DNA of 64,000 bases, from NCBI GenBank assembly GCA_037893245.1, contig JBAIAA010000533.1, forward strand, positions 310,001 to 374,000. The letters run 5' to 3'. Made by a program: the position numbers and the translations under genes. Below are positions 10,371 to 25,300 of the stretch, piece after piece. Numbering within the stretch: position 1 is the first letter of the stretch; the number at the start of each line of letters is the position of its first letter. Under the pieces are notes generated by a model. It ran no database searches, was not told the DNA's origin, and saw nothing but the letters and a program-made list of their open reading frames with translations. The DNA is from Crossaster papposus. Taxonomy: Eukaryota > Echinodermata > Asteroidea > Velatida > Solasteridae.

Positions 10371-13300
10371 CTAGAAGTGGTAATTATCATTGAAAGTAAA
10401 AATCTCATTTCAATCATTGGTAGGGAAAAGGTATTGTAAAGAGTGGCTCTTTTTACCATTAAACCTGCTTTTTTTTTTAAATGCCGATTGTGATTGGTAT
10501 TTAGCTGGTGTTAGCTAAGCATAACAATCACATGGAATTTCGGCTTCTAACCTGATTTACTAAGCAAGGCTTTATGTGCTTAAGCATTTTGTTGTGCGTA
10601 AGTTAAACAGCTCTATAAAAATTGGCCCCAATTCCCTTTAATCATTTGTAGGGGGCCGGTCCTATATATAAAAGGGCATTGTTAAAACCTCATAAGCCAA
10701 TCGTACAATACAATTCTTATTTGCGCCGACCTAATCAGAAGAAAATCAAATTCCACCTGCCCGTAAAAATAACAAACAATCGCCATAGGCTTTCCAAGAT
10801 GGCGGCCGGCTGCGTCAATATATGTAGGCAGGCGCCGGCCGGTACAGTTCGTATATACGTCAGTTGTGTGGCGCGGGAACCAGACCGAGCTTTTATTCCA
10901 CTACGCCACTCACCTCGATCCACGTGCCGAATCTCTTGACGCGAATGTTGTTCAGTTTGACACCGCTCTGCTCCAACCTGACAAACACTGGCATGGCGGT
11001 ATCGCCCACGTAGATTGGGATATCGGGATTGCGTTCCGACAACAACTCCAGCGTGGGGTAGCTATTAATAAAACAAAAGGTGAAAGAGCTAGGTGACCGA
11101 AAAAAGATGGGTTTAAAGTAATGGCTTGTATTAAAGGTAGATACACGGTCATGAATTTAAACTTCTGTGCTTTGTTTTTAAAATTTTGAACGGAAAAGCA
11201 CCGACCTACATGAAAGAACTCATTAGCATTCGTGTTACTAATCGAGAGCGGCGCGCTCAAGATCAAAGGGAAAAATTCAGCTTTATCAACCAGTAGAAAG
11301 AGTTGCCAGTTTGTATGCTAATCGTGCTTTTTCCTCTTGTGCACCTTAATTGTGGAATAGATTACCAGTATCGATGGTTTTAAAGGGCGCCTGAAAACCT
11401 TCCTTTTTAATAAGTATTTTAACTAATTTTAATTATTGAAATGGATGTGCAGTATGCATTTATTATTACCTGTTTGTTTTTAATGTTTACATTGTACTGC
11501 GCTTTGAGATACTTGGTATGGAAAGCGTTTTTTAAATAAACACTATTGTTATTATTATTGTTATTACACCATTTGCAGATATCGAAAAACATTACTACCG
11601 AGTTATTAAGAAATATTTTACTTATTTGAAAGTAAATAATAATTGTAAGGCATCCAGCACAATAATTGCGCTAGATAACCTGTAATTGTTCCGAAAAATT
11701 TAAGAATTTTATTTAAAAAAATCACGATCGCCGGACGGCGATAACATAAAAAAACAAGACCAACATAAGAACCACTGCCTGACGCCGGTTGAAAACGAAC
11801 GCCGTTTATCTTGGTTTTCTCGGCATCTATTATTGTAAAACACTTGGGCAGGTCAGTTATATTTACTATAAAATACAACCCTTCAAATCAACTCATTCGT
11901 GAGTATTCAGGCAATTACCAATGATGTATCCTATACCTTTAAAGCAACTCCTTTAGCTTAGCGAATGTCAAAAATAATTATTTTCCTCTTTACAAACGGC
12001 AATGGAGTCGGATTTGCAAATACATGTAAAATAAGCAACAACACGAATATAATTAAAACTAAGCCAGTATTCACGGAATTGGGCCGTACAAGTGAAACAA
12101 AATTTAAATAAAAAAAAAGTGTTCGGTAAATAATCATGCTGAAGTGAAGAATGGTTGTCGGACAAAATGACGACAATGATTTTGACGGACCTTAAAAAGC
12201 CAGCTAGACTGATTATCTGACCTTACAATTCTCCAAGGTCTATAAATTGCTCTGTTTCATCTAAAGTAGAGTCAGGGAACCAGACTACAAGAACATGATT
12301 GGTTTTCTTGATTTTCCCACATATGAAGCGCGATATGTGGCAGAGATAACCCCCCCTCTTTTGTGTTGACCATTGTGTTCCCGGAATCTCAGGAATTCCT
12401 TTTAGGTTTCAAGGGGGGGTGGGTTAGGTTACAATAGTGTTGAGTGCGTATAAAGTATAGGGATAAGAGGGGGGTACCCCTCTGCCACATATCGTGCTGG
12501 GTATATTTTCCCAGCATCTACGAACTCAAAACGTGAAACAAGTCAGTTTAACATCCATTTCTAAAAATTATAGCAAAAAGCTAAATATGACCTGCTCCTA
12601 TAAAAATTAAGTCGCGCTATGCTATAATTGAGTTGTGATTAAAAATAGCTGATTTGACAGTGGGGAATCGTTTTTTGGGTGTTTTTTTGGCATGATACAA
12701 TTCCCACATATATTTTCTTTCGAACTACCAAGTATTTTTTGCAAAAGATTAGCAGAAAAAAATCTAAATTTGATTTTACTGAGCGTACCCAAGAAGTAAA
12801 ATGTAGTGTTTTCTCAGTAACTATTCCTAATTTGATGTGTGTAATGACCGCTGGTTTTGCTCAATATTAGATATTTTTTAAATACCCTACCCAATATATT
12901 ATATATAATTTTAAAGCTAAGAATCCAAGGAATCTGGAAATACCAATATCTCAAAAAATTAAAATGTCAACTTTACTCTGATTTCGTTAGAGCAGGTCAC
13001 ATTATGTTACATTCCCTTAAGAAAATCATGCACTGTGATTGGTCAATTTTTTGAGGGGTGTGGCCTAAACTGGATCGGTCACTTACTTCAAATGGTCAGA
13101 GTGCAGATGGCTGATGTATATGAGGTCTGCCTTGGCCACCCGTTCCAGGGAATCTGTTGGCGGCTCGTGCATCAGCCACCAGCCGCGAGCGAACGCCGGG
13201 CCCAGCAGCCAAGGGTCGGTCACCATGATCAACTCGCCCAGCTTCAGCTCGATGCAGGCGTGGGTCAAGTAGGTAATCTACGACACAAACGGAGACAGTG

Positions 13301-16300
13301 TAGTCAAATGCAAACAATTATCCTCAAATTTGTATGATCTTTGTTCTCGTGTACAAAATGGTTAGAAAGTCAAGCATCTTTTTCAAAATGCTTCTATTTG
13401 AACCACAATTAATTTCCTGGGTTGAAATGTTGACCCAATACACCCTATATTATACCCTAACCTAAACACTAGGCGTGAAACGAAAAAATACAGAATCTGC
13501 AGTGGGACAACACTTCAGCACCCCGCCCCACACCATTAAAGACATGCGCGTCTGTGTATTGACAACAACGCAGAGCGAGGACCGCTGGTAATGACCGCTG
13601 GTAATGAAACTCGCCTTCGGCTCGATCCATTACCAGCGGTCATCCCCTAACCCGGTCATTATCACGCAGTAATAACCGGGTCCTTGCACTGTTATTACCT
13701 AAAATAGTACTACGCAGCTCCCTATTTTTCTTTACATTCAAGGCGTGCAGTTTACGAAATACGCGCGCAGTACGCACTGAATAGCCAGTCAGCGTCGTTT
13801 ACGCATTCCTCACGGCCAGGGGTTACTAAAGGAACGCGCACGCGCACATGGAGTCGAGGCTGACGAAGATGCTACATGGTATTCGTTGTCATTTTGCTGA
13901 TGAGTGCCACACAGTACGAAACAGTCTGCCCAGAAGTTAATTAATCTCGTATCCTGAATTTATATCAAATATTTTTAAATATAAATAGTTGAATATTAAA
14001 AATAAAAAATAAAAAAATGCACAACACAGTAAGTTGCCCACTCAAAAACACCTATCAAATTTGGGTTTGTTACCAGTTTAAAACTGCGAGCACTTTGCGC
14101 AAAGCCTAGCCCTTTTGGCAGGGCGTCCCGGGCCCGCCTTAAACGCTATAATAAGGCCATTCTTAAGCAAGGAAATGCAGGGGGTTTCTCATTCTTCAGT
14201 TATTTATTATAGGTAATTAAGTTAATCTAAGATTTAGTTTTCCATCGAAACGGTGCTTGTGCGCGACACTCTAATTAAAAGTCAATATGGGTGGTAAACA
14301 TCGTTTAATGTAATAATTTCCCCTTTCAAAACACAATTTGTTTAGGACAAAAGTAAATCGTTAACCTTAATCTATAAATGCAAAACGACAATCATGATGA
14401 AGGGTGTAGAAACGTCCATTTACCATTTACCATGCATGGAAAAAAATTACACATCCGGGTCACGTCCTATACCCAGCAAGATATGAAACCGATGAACTCC
14501 CCTTGTACCCCTATACCTATACACTCTCTAGACTATTGCTACCTATAACGCGCCTCCTCCCCCCTTTCGTAAAAACCTTTAAAAAAACAAACTGAGAAAC
14601 CACAACATTCTGCAAGCACAATGACCACCACAATGCTTCATATGGGGCCACCACCGCGATGGTGAATAGTGCATTTCACCCCTAAAATAAAATATTGATT
14701 TGAGAACATAATGTCAATAATGCCATATAAACCTGGTATACTGGCAAACGTGTTTTCGGTGTTTTTGCAAATTTACAACTAGGTCAAATTAAGGGGTTGG
14801 ATCGGCCTCTACACAGAGATTAGCTTAACGCCAAACAACGATCGTGAATTTTCGTTTATAAATAACAAATTTCAGAACAATTATAAGCGCAATCATTTTT
14901 CTAGATGCCTAGGATCATTATTTACTTTCAAATAAGTAAGATATTTTGTAATAATTTGGTAGTAACACAAATTAATATCTGCAAATGGTGTATCCTACCT
15001 TTAACGGACTGCACGGTCGCGTTCTGACCAATCAGATAGCGAGGATTTATTCAGGCGTTGTATAAAACAAATAATAAATGTTTCACGTTCGTGGAGGGTA
15101 AGAATATTTTCATTCAGTGACAGATGAAATGTTCCATAGAACATTCCATCTGTCACCTCATGAAATTCTTACCATCGCATTCACAAACATTCATATTTTT
15201 TTCTCATACTAGTGAAGTGCCTATGGTTTTTGCGTACTGGCTGCACAGTATACGTAGTCTGGAAACTGGGCCCAATTCCATAAAAAAACATTATAACTTA
15301 GTATATTACTAGGTTTTAGCAAGATTCCAAATGCCTAGTTGGTTGCTTGCTAGCAATCAACTAAATCGCATTCCATAACACCATTATATGAAAGATTCTA
15401 TATGTGTGGGAACCCCAAAATGTGGAAATGGCATATGTGACCCGCTCCATCGTAATCAGGAATAAGTCGCTGAGGCCGTTTTACGCAATCGGCCGTTGAA
15501 GTGAATGCATGGGTGAAAATCGTGACCAAGTATTTGTTTGTGCTGTCCGTATGATTTGGGTCAATTTTGTTTATTTCAGAGCTGTTTTTCTCGGAATGTG
15601 GATTCGGCAAATAAATATACACCTGTCATCTTCATCAGACCATAACTTTGTTGAGACTTATTCCTTATTTCGATGGAGCGGGTCACATTATTCCAAACGT
15701 AATTAGGTCAATTATCGATCTTTGACCCATTCTTAAGTGGATTAGTGCATGGAGTTGAAACTTAAGAATTAGATATTCGGAATCAGGATATCTTGGAGTA
15801 CATTTTGAGCCAAAATGTGTCCTCGTACGTGACAATACCGATAAAAGTGCTAATTAGCGTTAATTAGGCCATTCTTAAGTGGCTTAGTGCATTAGTTGAA
15901 AACTTAAGAATTGGCTTTTTGAAATTAGACTCCCTTGAAGTACATATGAAAAAAAATTGGTCCTCGTACGCCACAATACCGATAAAAAAAATTGGGGGGT
16001 CATTTTGAGAGTGCCCCCAGGGGGCAGTGCAAGAGTGCCAAACTTAAGAATCCACATTTTGGGGTTCCCACACATAGTCCTACTCATTTCAGGTGTCAAA
16101 CCTTTCGTACTCAACAATACCGATACAAGTCTGCTAGCTCCTGGACTAAAGCACATGTTTCAGAAATGGCTAATTCAGAGAGTGTTTCAAATCAAAAAAG
16201 AGGAAAGAAGCCTTATAATAACTCGACTCAGGAAAATCTGTCCTGGACTCTGCGCATAAGGATGTCAATACAAATTCCCAAAAGATGAAAGATTGAAAGT

Positions 16301-19300
16301 GACTTAGAATGGTGCTAAGGATTTAGACATACCCCAAACCTATTCTAATTTTAGCAAGCAACTAGGAACCTTGCTAAGCGTATAATGACTTTATGGAATA
16401 TATTTAGCAAGTAACTAGAGATAGAAATGAAGTTAGCAACCAACTAGGCTTAGAATGCTTTTATGGAATTGGCTCCAGGCTTAATAAAGTTACCTGCACT
16501 TCGCCGACTTGAAGCGGTGCAGGATTCCTCTTGTTGGTTTCCCACGGGTAGCGCGGAGTCAATTCGACTATGCTCAAACTTCCATCCTCGTTCAATTCAG
16601 GCACTCCATGAAATAAATTATAATAATTGAAGAAACAATTGAGCAAAATAACAACATATATAAGAACTGCTTATTATTATTATGATCACAAATAGTTACA
16701 TTTTTGATACAGGTTTTTCTCGGCTATTTTAAAACATTTGTTAAATACAAATTACGAACTCTCACATTGAATTTCGTCCGAGGACAAAAATCACAGTCTT
16801 TTACCAAACCAATTTAGTACTAGGGGCCTATTCAATTTCAAATTTTGGTCATGACTCTATTTAAACATTGAATTGAAAATATTCTTCATTACAGATCAAA
16901 TCCGTCTAAGCTGTTGCTTAGACACATTTGAGCTGTAATGACAAATATTTTCGAATAAATGTTTGCAAAATTTGAAAACACCTATTTGAAAAGCATTTAT
17001 TAAAAGAAAAAAAAAATCGATGGGTTTTGTTATAACTTTAAAGATACTAATTCTAATGGCATAGTGGCATAATGGCATAAAGTCTTGTTCGAGAAATGGA
17101 CAGGTGTTTTTTTATAAAGAAAGAATTAGGGTTTGAATAATTGCCCTAGTTGAAAAGGTCGACTAGCGCTCACAACTGCCAAGCATAAACAACCTTGCTA
17201 TGCGTCATGGCAGGGTTTACTGCTTTTGGGGCCAGACAGTTGTATTCACCTTTCTAATGGTGGTGTAAATTAATGTTACACCTTTTTACGTATACGTGTC
17301 TTGGTCGGCTAAACGCACGACTTCAGTAACAACATTTGTCATGGCAATTATGCGCCGTGGTTAATTCAACTAGAACAGGTACAATATTGTGTGTTTTGTA
17401 TTTCTAGAACGGTTCATTTGACACGTACTCTGCATGAGTTCGGTACAGTCCCTTCATGTAACAAAACCCAAAATTAACAGCTCTATATGGTTCAGTTGCA
17501 GATGCTTTGTACAGTTTTTATCAAAAATTCAGGTTTGATGAATACAAATGTTTACAATGTGGAAACCTTTCCTAAAGACCATGAGTAGTCTGAGAGCCAA
17601 GTTTGTAAAGGCTAAGTAAAACGATTTGTTTGCACACCATTTATGTTTCTATTGAAAAACAAAGGTCCAAAGATTGTGTTGTTTCCCGTCAGATCATTTC
17701 ACATGTTCAATTTCTCTCGGATATCAGAACGGGATTTGGAATGGTAATGATTGGAGAAAACAATAAACAATCGCAATGTTTAGCTCCACATTATTAACCT
17801 GGAGCAAATTTCACGGAGCTGCTAGGCACACAAATTTGCTTAGCATGACAATTTGTCCTTGGCAAAAACAAGGTTACAGACCAAATTTTCACGTGATCTT
17901 TATTGTTTTTGATTGATAATCAGCTGGTTTTTTGCTTAGCATGAAAAACACGTAGAATTTTGGCTGATAACTTGTTTTTAATGAGCAAGATTTTGTTGTG
18001 CTTAGCAGCTCCGTGAAATTGGCCCCAGTTTGCGCCGGGATTATTTTAACCTCACCGAGCCGAGACGCGGGATTATTTTTAACGAAACTCGATATACGAG
18101 GCGGGTTCAGGCCGATAGTAACGGGAAGCACACCCATTCATTTGCGGTCTTGCTCGCTGCTGACAGACATTTCCGGCCTTGCTCGGGACGTGTTTATGCG
18201 TCATCGTTTTGAATTGTATACAAACGTTAATTGCGTGTATATGAGTCCTTCGGCGCGAACTACATGTAGTTAAATTGGGCAAGCTGTTTGGGGGGTAATC
18301 CATGTAGTGGTGAATTACAAAAATCTAAACGGAATAATAATGAGGTATACACAATTTTTTTCAGTAGCAAAACACGTGATAATTTTTGAATCAAACCTGA
18401 AGATTTCGCAAATGATACCGTATACAGATTTACAAATACCTCAGCAGACATTCTTACATTGATATAGATGAATCAAACATGACAGCTAGATTTCATGACA
18501 CAATTTCAAGTTCCACGATTGCATCGTAAAGCGCATGCGTAGTAGACTAGCAAACAGGGGCCAATTTCACGGAGCTGCTAAGCACAAAAATTTGCTTAGC
18601 ACCCAACAAGTCTTGTTCATTAAAAACAAGTTATCAGCCCAAATTCTACGTGTTTTTCATGCTAACCCAAAAAACAGCTGATTATCAATCAAAAACAATA
18701 AAGATCACGTGAAAATTTGGTCTGTAACCTTGTTTTTACCAAGGACAAATTTTCATGCTAAGCAAATTTGTGTGCTTAGCAGCTCCGTGAAATTGGCCCC
18801 AGGTACGCAACGTGTGCGCTAGAATACTACGCATGCGTGTGCGCATGGCAAACAATAACAATAACGACTGGCACGTGATAGTAATGGACCAGTGACAATT
18901 TAGCTCTCGGTCATGAATATGTACGGATATATCACCCACAGACATATAAACCTATAAACCGCCAGTCGTGTGCACAAAACCGTGATTTGCAAAGTATGGG
19001 CAAAACGACGCGTAGGCTGCACGGCATGCGCGTGTAGCTATAAAAAGCCAAGCGCGTTTAATTACGCGCCTATCGTGCAACGCACTTTGCACGCGCGTTC
19101 ATATAATTGTGTACACTATCTTTCGTTCGACGGACAACGCACCGCGCGCTTTTACGTTCTGTGCGCATACCGGGCAACGCGCTTAACACAAAAATGGGCC
19201 TTAACGTCTTTATTTTAGGGTATCAAGATTGACACTGGATATGCTTAATCTACATGGCATATGGTATAACCCTATTTAATTTTTTTTTAAATCGATAAAT

Positions 19301-22300
19301 GCTTTCATATTATTATTTGACGGGAACAGTTCGGGTGTGTACAAATTCCCTATACCGAGGGCTAAAATTGCCCATAGTTGGTATTTTAGTCAGGCGCCGC
19401 GAAATCACGAAATTATCATGTAGTTTTGAATAGGACCTGGCGGTCTATGTGTTTATATGTCTGTGATATCACCCACATCAACATTTTTTCCTACCTAGTT
19501 CTTCTTGACTAAAACAGTTGGGAGGGTTGACGTATTGCATCGTACTAGCGTCCAACTTCCATCCATGTTTCGTGCAGCGCAGTACACTGTCAACGAATAA
19601 AGATATTTTATAAATCATTTATAAATATCCGAGACTGTTTAGCCATTCCTATTGGCCGATAAAACATGACCCAGCCAATTTTCAAATAGGATACGTCATT
19701 TGTCAGACACCGAACATATTTACTACCGAATTATTAAGAAATATCTTACTTATTTGAAAGTAAATAGTGATTCTAGGCATCCAGCAAAATTATTGCGCTA
19801 GGTGTCCTGTCATTGTTCCAAAAATTTGAATGAACAATAATTCACGATTGCCGGATCGCGGATGGCAATCGCGAAAATTAACATAAAATACAAAAAGCAA
19901 CTACCCGACGGTTAAAAACGAACGCCGTTTTTCTTGCTTTTTCCCCTCGAAATCCATGATTGTAAAACTTCAGACAGGTAAATAGTTAAACGATATTTGC
20001 TATAAAATACAAGCCCTCAAATCCACCCATTCCTGATAATTCAAGCAGTTACCAATAGTGTATCATACATTTAAACGCCCTTTCATTGGTTGAAACCTCA
20101 CACGTCATGCGCGATACTACCAATAAATCCGTATATGAATCATGCGCTCTACATCGAGCAGCAGGTGGAACGCGCACGTCCATCTCTATATTAGGGCACG
20201 TGCGTGAGGCACATACCATTCAACTAGTTGGAGGGGTGTTTCTCAAAACACGTGGTAAAATCGTTAAACAAAATCATTGTAAAATTGTACATTTGTTTAC
20301 TGGTTTTGACTAATATTGCCATCGCCTTCGGCTAGCTAGGGCATTAAGGCGTTTAGGCCCATAAGCTGGATTTAATGATATTTTTTTAAACCGGCCAACC
20401 ACATTTGTATTTCTTAATACAAAATTTTGGCAAGCCAAGGCGTTGTGTCAGTTTGTATTTGTTATGTTTGTTGTCTTCTCGTTTTGTCTCGAAAAAAATA
20501 AATAATATAATACAACTTATTTGAAGGTGGGACACCATTGGTAATTGCTTGAATTGTCATGAATGGTTGGTTTGGGGGTTGTATTTTATAGCAAATATCG
20601 TTTAACTGACCTGTCCGAAGCTTTACAATCACGGATGTTGAGAAAAGCAAGAAAAACGACGTTCATTTTCAATCGGGGTCGGGCTGTGGTTCTTAGTTGT
20701 TCTTTAAACAAATGAAACAGTTTAAAACACCTGCTAATTAAGCCATTACCGACTGTTTAAAAATAGGAATTTAGACTACAAAATAGTCGGACAATAGGAC
20801 ACTGTCTCTGATATTTATGAATCGTATTTTAATGTCTCTTCTCTCTCATTTTCAACACATTTGGGGATGTATGTCTGTACCAAGCATGAAGTGCATTTTG
20901 CAGGTGTCACTTCTTCAATGTTTCAAAATAGACCACCTTAGACCTTGAGCCAATTTCATGGAGCCCACAAAAGTTGCTTAGCATGACAATTCTTCCTTTG
21001 CAAAAACAGGGTTACGAACCAAACTTTTAGGTGATGTATAAAGTTAGTGACTAATTCAGCTGGTTTTTGCTTAGCATGAAAAGCACATGAAGGTTTGGCT
21101 GGTAGCCGGATTTTACTGAGCAAGATTTGTTTGCGCGAATCAAATGTTTGTGATTAGCAGCTCCATACAATTGGCCTTTTGTTCAGTTCCCCATATACTT
21201 CAATGAATTCCAATGCTTGACAGACATACATTTTACAAAAGGCGCTAAAAAATCGGCTGCACATTTAGCGAAATCGATTGTTAATAGATATTAAAAGAAA
21301 CACAGAATTAAGGATGTGCATTCGAATTCGCGCTAAAATGAATAATCAAAATTCAATGCACATTCAGGAAAACGTACGCAGATTGCACCAGATTTTACTG
21401 AGCAAGATTTGTTTGCGCGAATCAAATGTTTGTGATTAGCAGCTCCATACAATTGGCCTTTTGTTCAGTTCCCCATATACTTCAATGAATTCCAATGCTT
21501 GACAGACATACATTTTACAAAAGGCGCTAAAAAATCGGCTGCACATTTAGCGACAGAGTTGTAACCAAGTCATTTTTTCTCAAGTCAAGTCAAGTCACGA
21601 GTCAAATTTTCTCAAGTCAAGTCAAGTCTCGAGTCAAATTTTCTCAAGTCAAGTCAAGTCACAAGTCAAATTTTCCCAAGTCAAGTCAAGTCACAAGTCA
21701 CTTTTTGTCAAGTCAAGTCACAAGTCACAAGTCATTTATAGTCGCGAATGAAACTTTTAAATCCGAAAGTAACTACTTTTGGTGTCTAACACGACGTGAT
21801 TGATCAGGCCTACCGTACATAGCAACAAGCTTGTGTGTACATGTGCGTACATGGCCGGGTGTATGTACGCATGCTATGCGCATGCACTCAAAGCATGCGC
21901 GCTGAGATAAACAACTTACCAAATGCATGTGTATCGGTGATATAAGGAGAATTTGAACATTACGCACGTGAAATGTTTTAAAATTCTCTTTTTAGGGGGC
22001 AAACCATTTAAAAAGTACATGTACCCTATAATGTTTACACTAATAAATCAATACAGTTTGAGTCAAAATAGTTATTCGGTTTCGTTTACGGTAAATTTGC
22101 GATAATTTGTTCAACACTTTTCAAATTCTTAAAACAATTAACAATGTCACTATAACCTCGTTTCCAGCTGTCTGTTAAATTGTGTTGAATGTTAATGCAC
22201 AGCTTTTAACAGTAAAAGCTCACACAGCTTCCACTACGACGGATTGGAAGACTAGACATGTAGGCCGTAGGCGATGTAGCGTCACTTTGACTTTGCAATG

Positions 22301-25300
22301 TAGGCCTAAAGGTATTAAATCAATTATTAGGAGTGAAACTAAGAGTGACTCATATTTACAAATTTACAAGTTATTACAATCAAACACACAAACACCCCAA
22401 CCTCCCCACCCAACACCCTAACAAACAGACAGACAAAAACAAACAAACAAACAAACACCCAACAAACAAACAACAAACAAATATATACCTAAATAAAGAG
22501 AAAACAAAATAGCTTTACTTTAATCCTTCAACCACAAACATGAAACAAATTGATGAGGAAAAGTCCAACACCCCAACAAACAACCCAACACCCCAACAAA
22601 CAGACAAACAAAGAAACGTACAAAAAAAACAAGCTTCCAACACCCAACAAACACCCAGTCACAGTAGGGCTCCAATTGGCTTGATGCCTTCTGAATAAAC
22701 ATGCACGTTTTAGCACTAATTAATACATTCAGGGCTATCTGTGATTAAATGATGGCTTATGAAACAAACGTGGACAAAGAACAAGAATAATAGAATCTGA
22801 CAAACTGGTAATTGTAAAATGTTGTAATTGTGTATCTTTCGTTATACGAAATGGGTGATACGAAAGAGTTAAAATAAAACCAAAAACAAACAACATTGGC
22901 ATACCCATACCATGCTAAATGTAAAACGTTGAACTTATACACCTTGATATTTCCGGCCTCACTCGCTGCGAGCCGGTCGCTGACAAATATTTCCGGCCCT
23001 GCTCGTTTATCAATCATCTTTCCGACAAACGATATCCCGGAAAGACGTATTTTTATCTCAGTATTCCGTCTTTCCTAGATAAATTTTCTCAGAAACGCGG
23101 AAACGCGGATGGTCACTTTAAGCTTCCGTAATAATATGCGATATCGCACACTTTTTATCGAACATTTCTGCGCATAAATCTGCAATATTGCAGATTTTAT
23201 CGCACATTTCGTCAGCGTTTTCACTAAGAGGCGAATTTAGCCTTTCATGGTCTGAACAAACTTTCGAGAAAATCGCTTGTAAAGTTGGTCCTTTTTTCGT
23301 TTGGCAGTTTGAAACAAAAAGATCCATAGAATATACAAGATTAAGGTATCATGGGAAAGAAGAGATTTCAATCTTCTGAAATATAGCAAACGTTAGGAAA
23401 AATAGGTGATTAGTTTTGCAGAATTAATCAATTAATATAATTGCCTCTTCGTGAAAACGAAAAAAACTATATGAATTAGCAAATTCGCCCGTGGCTGTGA
23501 GAGTTAGAATGTATACATTTTCCCATTGCGCCCCAAATACGCCACTTCGTGAAAACGCTAAAAGCCAGTACGCGCCAAATTCGCCCATTTCGCCTCTTCG
23601 TGAAAACGCTAAAGTCAATACGCGCACCAAAGCACCCCTTCATAAACACGTTGAAGTCAACACTATTCTAAATTCGCCTCTTCGTGAAAACTCAAAACGG
23701 CACTTGAGGATCAATTCGCCCATTCGTTAATTAGGTTAATTGGGATTTTAGTTTTGTTGATGTATAACTCCACCAGGTTGTAGATATTGCAATATTTAAA
23801 CGTTTTCATCAAAACAATTTATATCGATAAATCATGAGACGATTTTTCATGAAATTTGAAAACGGAAAATCTGCAAAATCGCACATTTTATCGCAGATTT
23901 CTGCGCAGATTTTTTTTTCGCACCTTTTTTTAATGTATTTTTTGTGTTTGTTTTTTCGGCGTCGGATTTTTTTTTTATGAGACACATTGTATTTTGTTTG
24001 GGGGCGTCGCATTATTATTATTTTTTTAAGAATTTAATTTTTTCGGGGTCTAACTTATTTGGGGGGCGTTGCATTTTTGTTACGGAGCATCTAAAGTACG
24101 GACCTCCTAAAGGGACATTAAAAACAAACATTATCTCGTGCGCACGACATAATTATCTCGTGCACACGACATCATTTGTGATTTCCCAGGAACCCTTGAT
24201 GGAAATCCATGTTTACTGATTACGATGGCTAGAGCGTGGAGGCAGAATTTAGAGTAAACACTTAGCGAAATCGATTGTTAATGAATGAACCATAATGGAA
24301 ACATAATTATCTATTAATAGCAAACGGGATTTGTTAACGTTCATTAATTTTGTTGGTACATTGCGTTATGGAGACAATCTATAAGGTTTTATGTTAAGTG
24401 AAATCTCTCTAGTCTCAAACTTAGAACACCCTAATTTTTCTTCTTCTACATTTTCTTTCATTATACCCTAACCCAATTTTACTTTTACTGAACCCCCAAC
24501 GCGCTATGGGGACTCGAAAATGTCCCCACTGTACTCGGTGTGGTTTTTCCAAACAATAGAGCCCTTGAACTAAACAGGTCAAAAAAAATAATTCCCCCCT
24601 GGGAAATGTGCATTTTTCTGGAAGACAGTTAGGCTCACTTCATTAAATTTTTCTAAAGTGTACAAATGTAAACATGCATTTAATGTTTTTGTTTTTGTTT
24701 TTAATTTCATTACTGAAACGAAAGGACCAAAAAAAATTCCATTTCCACAAAACCTTTATGCTTAAAAAAAAAATTGTTTTGCTTGGGCGACTCTATTTAC
24801 TGTACTTCGTAAATTTAGAAAATTAAAAACAAAAACAAAAACATTAAAGGTAGTACATGTATACACCATTGGCCATTGCTTTAATTATCATGAATGAGTA
24901 GATTTGGGGGGTTGTATTTATAGTAAATATCGTTTAACTGAGCTGTCCGAAGTTTTAGAATCATGGATGCCGAGAAAAGCACGAAAAACAGCGGGGTTTT
25001 TTTCAACTGGCGTCGAGCAGTTATTCTTATGTTATCTTTGTTTTTTCGCGATCGCCGTCCGGTGATCGCTAATTTTTCATTATAAAACTCTATTTTTCGG
25101 AATAATTACAGGATATCTAGCGCTATAATTTTGCTGGGTGCCTAGAATCATTATTTACTTTCAGATAAGTAAGAAATTTATTAATAATTTGGTAGTAAAT
25201 ATTTTCGATATCTGCAAATGGTGTATACTACCTTTAAATGCATGTTTACATTTGTACACATTAGGAAAATTAATTGAAGTAAGGAAAGAATATTAAAAAA

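Larger units (their letters stand above)
15268..16477. mobile_element. Outer element of a three-level transposon nest
   Basis: The left end GGGCCCAATTCCATAAAA pairs with the right end TTTTATGGAATTGGCTCC. The repeated words CTAGTTGGTTGCTTGC and AAGCAACTAGG occur inside both ends. It contains the element at 15411-16076. Located in a CMAH intron, 16 bp from exon 3 in the gene's downstream sense. Confidence 0.6.

Noticed and set aside
18025-18800. A composite transposon formed by the two inverted family C copies (17800 and 18557)
   Set aside because: The interior is a family B fragment and a LINE scrap, there is no target duplication outside the pair, and single family C copies occur elsewhere.
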